This document shows positions 1 to 5,853 of a DNA stretch of 13,142 nt, in pieces. Source of the DNA: Candidatus Anoxychlamydiales bacterium (GTDB taxonomy: Bacteria; Chlamydiota; Chlamydiia; Chlamydiales; SM23-39); NCBI GenBank assembly GCA_011064905.1, contig JAAKFW010000021.1:1-13142 (forward strand), read 5' to 3'. The position numbers and the translations under genes are program-made. Within the stretch, counting starts at the first letter, position 1, and every line of letters starts with the position of its first letter. The notes beneath the pieces were generated by a model, which did no database searches, had not been told where the DNA came from, and saw nothing but the letters and a program-made list of their open reading frames with translations.

Positions 1-1
1 C

Positions 2-127
2 GCACTACTGGCACCGGGACCAGGGATGTTTTTTATTAGCATCCATTTTCCCGGTAAGTTTTTAAATTTTAAACAAACGCTTCCTCCCGGAACTAAAGCT
101 CCGGGTTTCCGCGTTGGAGAAGAGTGA
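2..127 (+). CDS. Possible 3' end of an unidentified gene (partial)
   Basis: An open frame enters from outside the window and runs 41 codons to a TGA at 125-127; the last residues read APGFRVGEE. I do not recognise the product, and it does not resemble the RecA C-terminus that might be expected beside ygfA in chlamydiae. It is rich in Pro-Gly pairs (APGPG, FPGK, LPPG, KAPG). Codons such as CCG, CCC and CGC are unlike those of the neighbouring genes. The opposite strand is also open here and two strong hairpins fall inside, so the segment may be a structured RNA or a repeat rather than coding. If coding, it would be convergent to the folate gene. Low confidence. Confidence 0.25.
   Translation, partial: ALLAPGPGMFFISIHFPGKFLNFKQTLPPGTKAPGFRVGEE
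13..55. repeat. GC-rich hairpin with internal loop (first of two)
   Basis: Positions 13-19 (ACCGGGA) pair perfectly with 49-55 (TCCCGGT), and inside them 24-28 (GGATG) pairs with 40-44 (CATCC). The two stems are separated by a symmetric 4x4 internal loop. The apical loop is AT-rich. The strand of any transcript is not determined. Such a GC-rich, base-paired block in an AT-rich genome is typical of a structured RNA or an interspersed repeat, but I cannot assign it to a known family. Confidence 0.45.
76..115. repeat. GC-rich hairpin with internal loop (second of two)
   Basis: Positions 76-80 (AACGC) pair with 111-115 (GCGTT), and 86-91 (CCCGGA) pair with 100-105 (TCCGGG). A symmetric 5x5 internal loop separates them, and the apical loop is 8 nt. 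Read on the minus strand, the internal loop is purine-only (GGAAA opposite AGGAA), the composition of RNA loops that form non-canonical G-A pairs; on the plus strand it is all pyrimidine. This mildly favours a minus-strand RNA. The same stem/symmetric loop/stem plan as the hairpin at 13-55 suggests one structured element. Confidence 0.45.
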
Positions 128-137
128 TGAATTTTTA

Positions 138-169
138 ATATATAGGCGCTTTCTTAAACGCCTATATAT
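138..169. repeat. 11-bp perfect inverted repeat, possible bidirectional terminator
   Basis: Positions 138-148 (ATATATAGGCG) and 159-169 (CGCCTATATAT) form an 11-bp perfect stem with a 10-nt loop. It lies 44 bp beyond the stop codon of the minus-strand folate gene and 11 bp beyond the stop of the open frame coming from the left. The position suits a transcription end shared by two convergent units. However, neither strand has a proper U-tract right after the stem, so a classical intrinsic terminator is not shown. Confidence 0.4.
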
Positions 170-212
170 AAGCTTGTCAAGTTAGAAATCAAAATTATAC
201 TAAACAATTATC

Positions 213-743
213 TTAAAATAAAAAAAGATGATCTAGCTTAATATCATGAATCTCATGGGGAAGCTTTGAATGAGAAAGCTGCTCTAAAAAGCCAACTCCT
301 AATTTAGTGCAATTTAGACTTTGTAAAAACCTATCATAATATCCTCTTCCAAAACCTAATCTATTATGATTTTTATCAAAAACAATTGCAGGAACCAAAA
401 CACATGAAATTTTACTAGGATCAATTTTTTTACATTTTGTGGGATCCGGTTCCAAGATATTGAACTTGCCTTTTATTAGTTGATTATCTGGGTTGGTTAC
501 TTCAAAAACATCTAGATTTAATGCATTTACCTTGGGAAGGTATAATCTATTTTCTAATGCTAGTTGTTTATTTAATGACCAAAGATTTATCTCTTTGAAT
601 TTTGGGCCAAAAGATAAAATTTTAGAAAAATTTAACTTTAAAATTTTTAAGCTTTTTTTAGATGCAATAGATCTTCTAACAGGAGAGAGTTCATTTCTAA
701 GTTTTATAAATTTTTTTCTAATGTCATTTTTTTTTAACATCAT
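213..743 (-). CDS. ygfA: 5-formyltetrahydrofolate cyclo-ligase
   Basis: A 176-residue protein of the 5-FTHF cyclo-ligase (MTHFS) family. It would convert 5-formyl-THF to 5,10-methenyl-THF with ATP in the cytoplasm, returning stored folate to one-carbon metabolism. The family signature is clear near the C-terminus: the glycine-rich LGFGRGYYDRFL segment at about residues 130-141, preceded by VLVPAIVFDKNHNRLG. The N-terminus is basic (KKNDIRKKFIKLRNELS), as usual. Length is normal for the family. Translation begins at the first of two consecutive ATGs (741-743), 11 nt after an AAGGGA ribosome-binding site (755-760). The ATG overlaps the TGA stop of the upstream lipoprotein gene (ATGA), so it is translationally coupled as the last gene of a four-gene operon. 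In C. trachomatis, as I recall, the equivalent is CT649 beside recA; recA is not visible here. Confidence 0.93.
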   Translation of the reverse strand: MMLKKNDIRKKFIKLRNELSPVRRSIASKKSLKILKLNFSKILSFGPKFKEINLWSLNKQLALENRLYLPKVNALNLDVFEVTNPDNQLIKGKFNILEPDPTKCKKIDPSKISCVLVPAIVFDKNHNRLGFGRGYYDRFLQSLNCTKLGVGFLEQLSHSKLPHEIHDIKLDHLFLF

Positions 744-2023
744 TGAATTGGATTTCCCTTAGTATATGTAATTTTTTTTATAAATCTTCCCTCTTTATCA
801 AATAATGTGGCTGTGCCGTTCCCATTTAATATAGTAGATGAAGGCTCCTTTTGATTTATTTGATAGTAAGATCCTTTTATTAAAGTTTCATTTTCATACT
901 CTTCTATAAACATAACAGAGCCATTTTCATACCAAGCGAAATGCGGGCCGTTTTTTTTGTTATGTACATATTCCTTTTGTGATTCTAACTTTAAGTTTTT
1001 GTACCAAGTTTTTACAGTTCCATGAATGTTGTTTGAGCTCCAGGTAATTTCTAATTTGGGGATTGATTTATTGCTCTTGTAGTTTTTGGGGATTTCATTT
1101 TTTTTATAATATTCTGTCTCAATTCCTTCTTTAATGTCATCTTTTTGAAAATATTCATTTTGAAGATGGCCGTCTAATGAAAAAACCTGAACTCTGCCTT
1201 CTGGTTTTCCATTTTTATATTCGATAAGTTTTTTTATGCACTGGTTTTTAAAAATAGCTTTCTCTCCATCTCCATTTTTAATCGAAGCTATTTTTACTCT
1301 AGATTTTTTAAAGTATTGTCCGTTTAGAAGCAAGTTATTTTCATACTCTTCAATAAAGGCTATGTTCTCTTTTGAGAAAAATCCAATGTTAGATCCATGT
1401 TTAATCCCATTTTTATATGTGGTTTTTAATAAAATTTCCCCAGATTTCGTGTACTCTTTAACCTCTCCGGTAATCTCATCATCTACATAGGGAACTATCT
1501 TTTTTGTTTGACCGTTTGAATAATAATAAAAAGTATCATTTTGAAGCGCTCCTTTTTCATAATAAAATTTGGAAATTAAAGTGCCTTTTTCATTATAAAC
1601 TAAACTTGTGCTATCGAAAAGCCAGCTTTCTTGATTATTAAAATCAGCGGATCCTGATATTACATTTGCTTCAATTTTAAGAGCTCCATTTGGATGGTAT
1701 TCTTTGTATTTACCGAAAGCTCTTGCATTTTTTATATCCAAATATTTCCAGATTTGGCCATTTTCATGATAAGAGGTTAGAATTGATGGAGTGTTATTAC
1801 TAGCATCTTTATTATAAATTCTTAAAACTTTTTGATATGGTTGATTCTCTTCAAAATTAGCACTTTGATATTTTTTTAAGTTCTCAACAGATGAGATGGT
1901 CTCGCTAAGACCATTTCTATCAACTATTTGAATATAGCTGATTTCGTTTTCTTGATATCTAGGAGAGCAAGAAATTGACATTGTAGATATAAAAATTGCT
2001 AGTAATATATTTTTTTTATTCAT
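740..2023 (-). CDS. Lipoprotein with YwqK/MORN-like repeats
   Basis: A 427-residue exported protein. A lysine-bearing start (MNKKN), a hydrophobic stretch at residues 6-17 and Cys19 in the context SISC make a probable, slightly non-standard lipobox. The rest is built of repeated beta-hairpin units of the YwqK/MORN type: an aromatic residue and a polar residue followed by [NDEK]-G, then a G-x-x-x-x-[YW] spacing. Examples are YHENG (85-89), YHPNG (109-113), YNEKG (143-147), YYSNG (167-171), YKNG (203-206) and WYENG (364-368). Repeats of this type are widely annotated as 'antitoxin YwqK', but the sequence gives no toxin partner and that name should not be read as a function. The gene overlaps the upstream membrane-protein gene by 8 bp and the downstream ygfA by 4 bp. 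By context it may be an envelope partner of the PilM/GspL-like pair (inference). Probably the equivalent of C. trachomatis CT648 (from memory). Confidence 0.8.
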   Translation of the reverse strand: MNKKNILLAIFISTMSISCSPRYQENEISYIQIVDRNGLSETISSVENLKKYQSANFEENQPYQKVLRIYNKDASNNTPSILTSYHENGQIWKYLDIKNARAFGKYKEYHPNGALKIEANVISGSADFNNQESWLFDSTSLVYNEKGTLISKFYYEKGALQNDTFYYYSNGQTKKIVPYVDDEITGEVKEYTKSGEILLKTTYKNGIKHGSNIGFFSKENIAFIEEYENNLLLNGQYFKKSRVKIASIKNGDGEKAIFKNQCIKKLIEYKNGKPEGRVQVFSLDGHLQNEYFQKDDIKEGIETEYYKKNEIPKNYKSNKSIPKLEITWSSNNIHGTVKTWYKNLKLESQKEYVHNKKNGPHFAWYENGSVMFIEEYENETLIKGSYYQINQKEPSSTILNGNGTATLFDKEGRFIKKITYTKGNPIQ

Positions 2024-2666
2024 TTTTTTTCTTATAAAATTCGCGTTTAAAGATTTTCATGTTTAAAGAGAATATGTTTTCTCTTTGTTTGTTTAAGCTG
2101 AAGCTTTTTACTATAAGTTGAGGTAAAAGAGGCTCAGGAATATGCCTATCAATTTGAACGTCTTCTATGATCGATAAAAGTCTTTGAAGATCAATGTCAT
2201 CTATCTCTAAATTCTTTAGCTGTGATAATTCTGATTCTTTAATAAAGGTAGCATTTTTTATGTTTTCTTCTAAAAATTTTAGTCTGTTTTTATCGCTATT
2301 TATAAAGCTTATTCTTTTTTTTATTTGAGAACTGTTTGAGAAAGCCGGGTGCAGCAAGAGATTTGATAAAATTGACTTTTCATTTTCTAAAAATCTCAAA
2401 CTCTCTAGCTTGTTTTCTACAAAACAGTTATCAAATGAAGTCCTCTTTTCTATAAAATCTTGGATCTCTTTTCTTTTAGATACTGTGTTAACAGATTTTT
2501 CTTCTAAATAACTTAAGGTTTTTTCAGAGTTATTTAGCTTGGAAAATTTATAAAATGAAAAAGTTAAAACAAAAATTATTAAAATAGAATAAGCCAAAAG
2601 CACAAAAAATAATTTATTTTTGTAGATGCAGACTTTTCCAATTTTTCTATAAATATCGGTTAACAT
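2016..2666 (-). CDS. One-pass inner-membrane protein, GspM/PilN/PilO-like by context
   Basis: A 216-residue protein with a short basic cytoplasmic tail, one transmembrane helix at about residues 19-39 and then a charged, helical region (about 45-155) with coiled-coil character. A C-terminal segment (about 160-210) has alternating hydrophobic residues that could form a small alpha/beta domain (QLIVKSFSLN, IFSLNMKIF). No sequence signature names it. The bitopic N-in topology, the length and the position directly after a PilM/GspL-like gene match GspM of type II secretion or PilN/PilO of type IV pili, so this is a context call. It begins 4 bp after the upstream stop and overlaps the lipoprotein start by 8 bp, implying coupled production. 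There is only a weak GAAG-type ribosome-binding site. Confidence 0.55.
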   Translation of the reverse strand: MLTDIYRKIGKVCIYKNKLFFVLLAYSILIIFVLTFSFYKFSKLNNSEKTLSYLEEKSVNTVSKRKEIQDFIEKRTSFDNCFVENKLESLRFLENEKSILSNLLLHPAFSNSSQIKKRISFINSDKNRLKFLEENIKNATFIKESELSQLKNLEIDDIDLQRLLSIIEDVQIDRHIPEPLLPQLIVKSFSLNKQRENIFSLNMKIFKREFYKKKNE

Positions 2667-2670
2667 TTAT

Positions 2671-4170
2671 TTACTTCAAATTTTTTGTGTTTTTTAAATA
2701 AAAAGCAGCTCTATAACTATCATCTTTAGTTTTCCATGAGATCTTATGACTCAGATTAACTAGCCCTTGACCTTTCGATAAAGAATCATAAAAGCTTCTA
2801 GCTAGAGCTGGTTTTTTTGTTTTTATTTCTATGTCTATTTTCGCTAAATAAGGATCGTTTTTTGTAAAGGCTGTTGGAAATTTTTCTAAAACATAATTAA
2901 AAGATGTAATCTCTGCATCTTTTAAATATTCATGGTTATTTAGCCAATTTAGGGTTTCACTAACGCTTGGTGTATTTAAAATATATGGAAAATTTTTGTT
3001 CTCAATTTCAAGTTTCTTTTCAAATGCTTTCAAATCAGCGTAAAAGTTATTGAAAACATCTTTTTTTTGAATACCTAAATAACTGTTTTCTGAATTTATA
3101 ACGAAGTTAAGTCTTTGCTGTAAAAAACTCTCTTTTTCTTTTAATAAGTGGTTTGATCCCAAATTAATCAAAAAACAAAAAACTAAAATTACTAAGGTTA
3201 AAAAAAGAGTTTTTTTTCCGATATTTTCAATTTTTTTGTTAGGAGTAAATTCTTGCTTACGAAATTGCAGGGATAAAGAATCTTTTTTCAAAGCATCTAA
3301 AGAAAGTCCAATACATATTGCAAACTTTTTGTATTCTACCTTTTTTTCAAGGAAAGGGTTTTTTATAATTTTTGTTACTTTATCGTTTTGTAGAAACTCT
3401 GAAATATTTGAAAAAGAACTTATATCACCTGTTATGATCAATGGATGTTTTTCTTCTTCAGATTTACAAAAATAGATAAAAGATTTTTCTATCTCTTTTT
3501 TGAGATGATTTAAATGAGTTTTTAATTTGCTTTTGTTATTTAGCTTCGAAATATCGATTTTTGAGTTTTTTGATCTCTTCTCATCTTCGTTAGAGTTCAA
3601 TAATTTATTCGTTCCAATTTTTATACTATAAGTTTTTATAGGCTGATTATCTTTCATCAAAATACAGGTGGTTTTGCTTTTTGAGATATGAACTAAAAAT
3701 GAGTTTTTTATATCTTTAAAATAAAAATTTACAAACCTAATTAACGCTTGAGATATTGAGGTTACTCTATCGGGATCTATATTTATGTGCTTTAAGCTAG
3801 ATAAATGTTTGATTAACAGCTCTTTTGTGGTAATAAAAATTTTTAACTTGGATTCGTTTTTAAGATTAATGGTTGCTGTGATAATTTTATCTGCATCTAA
3901 GGTTGTAATAGACTCTTCATGAAACTTTATAGCTTTTTTAATAAAAAAAGAATTTTTTACATGAAAATCAGTGCCTTTAATCATTACATCAGATGCATCT
4001 AATGCTGAAGTAATTAAAAAAGTATCTTTATAAGGCATGTAAATCTTCTTTACATCGCTATTGGGTATGTCTCTGACATCTAAGGATTTCATGCTGATTA
4101 AATCTTTGTTTTTACTCATGATGCATAACTTTATTACATCTGAATCTAGATCTATGCCAATAGCTTTCAT
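2671..4170 (-). CDS. Actin-fold PilM/GspL-like protein with membrane anchor and periplasmic domain
   Basis: A 499-residue protein in three parts. Residues 1-295 look like an actin/PilM-type ATPase fold: IGIDLDSDVIKLCIM (4-18) as phosphate-1-like loop, FLVHISKSKTTCILM (158-172) with IKTYSIKIGTNKLL as the second phosphate-type hairpin, and LIITGDISSFSNISEF (244-259) as the adenosine-type glycine segment. One hydrophobic helix follows at about 320-341. A periplasmic region (about 345-499) starts with a helical stretch and ends with an alpha/beta segment (AKIDIEIKTKKPALARSFYDSL). Cytoplasmic actin fold, single membrane span and periplasmic alpha/beta domain is the plan of GspL, or of PilM fused to PilN. 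The glycines of the canonical nucleotide loops are partly lost, so nucleotide binding is uncertain. First gene of the operon; AGGA (complement of 4179-4182) lies 8 nt before the ATG. Equivalent to C. trachomatis CT646 by position (memory). Confidence 0.65.
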   Translation of the reverse strand: MKAIGIDLDSDVIKLCIMSKNKDLISMKSLDVRDIPNSDVKKIYMPYKDTFLITSALDASDVMIKGTDFHVKNSFFIKKAIKFHEESITTLDADKIITATINLKNESKLKIFITTKELLIKHLSSLKHINIDPDRVTSISQALIRFVNFYFKDIKNSFLVHISKSKTTCILMKDNQPIKTYSIKIGTNKLLNSNEDEKRSKNSKIDISKLNNKSKLKTHLNHLKKEIEKSFIYFCKSEEEKHPLIITGDISSFSNISEFLQNDKVTKIIKNPFLEKKVEYKKFAICIGLSLDALKKDSLSLQFRKQEFTPNKKIENIGKKTLFLTLVILVFCFLINLGSNHLLKEKESFLQQRLNFVINSENSYLGIQKKDVFNNFYADLKAFEKKLEIENKNFPYILNTPSVSETLNWLNNHEYLKDAEITSFNYVLEKFPTAFTKNDPYLAKIDIEIKTKKPALARSFYDSLSKGQGLVNLSHKISWKTKDDSYRAAFYLKNTKNLK

Positions 4171-4209
4171 TAAAAAAATCCTAACATTTAAAAGCTCTCA
4201 ATTTTAACT

Positions 4210-4236
4210 CTTATAGCTATTTATAAGAAAGTCCAA
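4210..4236 (-). promoter_or_regulatory. Candidate promoter for the minus-strand PilM-like operon
   Basis: On the minus strand TTGGAC (complement of 4231-4236) and TATAAG (complement of 4210-4215) are spaced by 15 bp, shorter than the ideal 17. The region also holds a 6-bp inverted repeat, CTTATA at 4210-4215 and TATAAG at 4222-4227, so the -10 box overlaps a possible operator. The start codon is 40 bp further on. Weak call. Confidence 0.25.
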
Positions 4237-4264
4237 ACAAAAATTTAAAAGGTTTGTTTTTTTC

Positions 4265-4293
4265 ATGACTTTAATATGTTTTATGGGTAAAAT
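4265..4293 (+). promoter_or_regulatory. Candidate sigma70/sigma66-type promoter for the YggT-dus-acyP operon
   Basis: ATGACT (4265-4270, four of six consensus positions) and TAAAAT (4288-4293, five of six) are separated by exactly 17 bp. Transcription would begin near 4300, some 20 nt before the YggT start codon. No strong Shine-Dalgarno is present in the A-rich leader. Confidence 0.45.
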
Positions 4294-4320
4294 TGTACAA
4301 AAGTAAAAAAAAAAGTTATT

Positions 4321-4572
4321 ATGATTGCTCAAAGTATTAGACTTCTTTTCTCTTGTTATACAATTTTTTTAATTATTAGAGTTGCCGGTTCCTGGATTCC
4401 GCAGCTAAGACAGCACAATTTCATGAGATTTATTTCTTATTATACTGATCCATATTTAAATATTTTTAAAAGAATTGTTCCCCCTATTGGAGGAAAGATT
4501 GATGTCTCTCCTTTAATTGGTTTTTTGATTTTACAGTTTTTAGAAAAAATTATTCTTAATTTTTTAAAATGA
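4321..4572 (+). CDS. YggT-family membrane protein
   Basis: An 83-residue integral membrane protein. The first hydrophobic helix covers about residues 5-23, then the family pattern follows: IRVAGSWIP, a TDPYLNIFKRIVPP segment (about 42-55) and a glycine-linked DVSPLIGFLILQFL helix. This R-x-x-x-S-W-x-P / TDP-[YFL]-L-x-x-F-[RK]-x-[IVL]-[IV]-P-P arrangement defines YggT proteins, which consist of one or two such repeats; this is the single-repeat form. Precise function is unknown; in other bacteria the family is linked to envelope or osmotic functions and division-site genes. First gene of the operon; its TGA overlaps the next ATG (ATGA at 4569-4572), so the dihydrouridine synthase is translationally coupled to it. 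Equivalent to C. trachomatis CT645 by position (memory). Confidence 0.85.
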   Translation: MIAQSIRLLFSCYTIFLIIRVAGSWIPQLRQHNFMRFISYYTDPYLNIFKRIVPPIGGKIDVSPLIGFLILQFLEKIILNFLK

Positions 4573-5537
4573 GTTTCAAAAAAGATTTCTCTATTGGCTC
4601 TTTGAAGCTTCCTCATAATATTATTTACGCTCCTCTTGCTGAATATACAGATTTTGCTTATCGAAGATTAATCAGAAATTTTCATTCAGGGTTGATGTTT
4701 TGTGAAATGATTAAAATGGAGGCATTGGTTAGAGAAAAATCTACAAAATTATTAAAATATACTAAAAATATGTTGCCAATTGGCGCTCAGCTTTTGGGCT
4801 CCAATTTAAGTGTTGTTACAGACGCTGCAAAAAAAATAGAAGATTTAGGTTTTTCTTTAATTGATTTTAATTGCGGCTGCCCTGTTCAAAAAGTTACAAA
4901 AGATGGCTCCGGCTCTGCAATGCTAAAAACCCCAAAACTAATTTTTGAAATTTTAAAAAAAATAGTTAAAGCTGTGAACATTCCCGTTAGTATAAAAATT
5001 AGATTAGGCTGGGATGATAACTCTATTGTTGCAAATGAAATTGTAAAAATTGCTATTGATGCAGGCGCAAAAATGATTACTATTCATGGTAGAACAAGAA
5101 AACAAGGATATTCCGGTAAAGCTAATTGGGACTTCATTGAAGAATGTAAACAGGTAGCTAAAAATGAAATCCTAGTTATAGGAAATGGAGATTTATATAC
5201 CCTAGAAGATGTGAAGACTATGTTTGAATCAACTAATGTTGATGGCGTTATGATAGCAAGAGGAATGCTCGCTTCTCCATGGCTAAGTTCTGATATTGAG
5301 AGTTATTTTACTAAAAAAGATAAACTAAATATTTCAAGAAAAAAAATTATTTTAAAATATATTTCATATCTAATAGAAGAGAAAAAAGAAAAAGCTGTTT
5401 TTGATTTAAGAAGAATTAGCGGATGGTTTTTAAGAGGCGGCAAGGATATTAAATCTTTAAGAGTTGGTATAAATGGAGCTACTTCCATTGATGAAGCAAT
5501 AAAATTAATAGATAGGTTCAATTGGGAAAACAAATGA
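4569..5537 (+). CDS. dus: tRNA-dihydrouridine synthase (DusB-like)
   Basis: A 322-residue FMN enzyme that reduces uridines in the tRNA D-loop with NADPH. The TIM-barrel signatures are in order: APLAEYTDFAYRRL (21-34, FMN-binding first strand), GAQLLGS (72-78), DFNCGCPVQKV (99-109) with catalytic Cys104 in the G-C-P motif, SIKIRLGW (141-148), TIHGRTRKQGYSG (171-183) with the substrate/FMN His and Arg, VIGNGD (203-208) and GVMIARGMLASPW (226-238) for the flavin phosphate. The helical C-terminal domain (about 245-322) should bind tRNA. All expected active-site residues are visible and length is normal. The common M-A-P-M-A-G-V-T-D motif reads APLAEYTD, a divergent version. Which uridine is modified cannot be told from sequence. 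Overlaps its neighbours by 4 bp on both sides (ATGA). Equivalent to C. trachomatis CT644 (memory). Confidence 0.92.
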   Translation: MSFKKDFSIGSLKLPHNIIYAPLAEYTDFAYRRLIRNFHSGLMFCEMIKMEALVREKSTKLLKYTKNMLPIGAQLLGSNLSVVTDAAKKIEDLGFSLIDFNCGCPVQKVTKDGSGSAMLKTPKLIFEILKKIVKAVNIPVSIKIRLGWDDNSIVANEIVKIAIDAGAKMITIHGRTRKQGYSGKANWDFIEECKQVAKNEILVIGNGDLYTLEDVKTMFESTNVDGVMIARGMLASPWLSSDIESYFTKKDKLNISRKKIILKYISYLIEEKKEKAVFDLRRISGWFLRGGKDIKSLRVGINGATSIDEAIKLIDRFNWENK

Positions 5538-5815
5538 AAGAAATAGTTCAGCTACATGCGGTTTTTAAAGGAAACGTTCAAGGTGTTTTTTTTAGACAAC
5601 ATGTGAAAGAATTTGCAGAAGAATTGAAAATTACTGGATATGTGAAAAATTTAAAAGATGGTTCTGTTGAAGTTTTAGCGATAGGGGAGAGGGAAGTTTT
5701 AGAGAAGTTTTTAGAGGGAATTGTAAAAAAACCGGGTCTTGGGTCAATTGATAGTATAGAAAAGAATTTCACAAAAAAAGAATTATCATTTGATGATTTT
5801 GAAATTCGATACTAA
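5534..5815 (+). CDS. acyP: Acylphosphatase
   Basis: A 93-residue acylphosphatase that hydrolyses the mixed anhydride of acyl phosphates (acetyl-phosphate, carbamoyl-phosphate, 1,3-bisphosphoglycerate) in the cytosol. The signature GNVQGVFFRQHVKEFA carries the phosphate-binding loop and catalytic Arg21; GYVKNLKDGSVEV carries catalytic Asn39. The ferredoxin-like fold and length fit the family. I start it at the ATG of 5534-5536, which overlaps the upstream TGA (ATGA), the same overlap used between the two preceding genes, with GGGA at 5524-5527 as ribosome-binding site. An in-frame TTG at 5522 would add only four residues and is less likely. It is the last gene of the YggT-dus operon, convergent to the accessory ATPase. 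Confidence 0.92.
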   Translation: MKEIVQLHAVFKGNVQGVFFRQHVKEFAEELKITGYVKNLKDGSVEVLAIGEREVLEKFLEGIVKKPGLGSIDSIEKNFTKKELSFDDFEIRY

Positions 5816-5821
5816 AAATAT

Positions 5822-5853
5822 ATTTATTTAATAAACAAACTATGTAAATAAAT
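5822..5853. terminator. AT-only 9-bp inverted repeat between convergent genes
   Basis: ATTTATTTA (5822-5830) and TAAATAAAT (5845-5853) are perfectly complementary and flank the TAG stop of the ATPase gene, 7 bp after the acylphosphatase stop. The site suits a shared end for two convergent transcripts. The stem has no G-C pair, so it would be weak and may be chance in an AT-rich spacer. Confidence 0.25.

Noticed and set aside
2..127. C-terminus of RecA, expected next to ygfA in C. trachomatis
   Set aside because: The residues do not resemble the chlamydial RecA C-terminus as I remember it, and the composition differs strongly from the neighbouring genes.
1..130. Minus-strand coding frame through the GC-rich island
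   Set aside because: The frame is open, but it has no ATG and no ribosome-binding site between its upstream stop codon and the island.
493..762. Plus-strand open frame of about 89 codons over the folate gene
   Set aside because: It lies antisense to a clear ygfA and gives a low-complexity Phe/Leu/Ser-rich product, as expected for a shadow frame in AT-rich DNA. The same applies to the other antisense frames under the PilM-like protein, dus, rdgB and greA.
5522..5533. TTG start four codons upstream for the acylphosphatase
   Set aside because: The ATG at 5534 gives the same 4-bp overlap used at the other operon junction and has GGGA at a suitable distance; the extra four residues lie outside the family's usual start.
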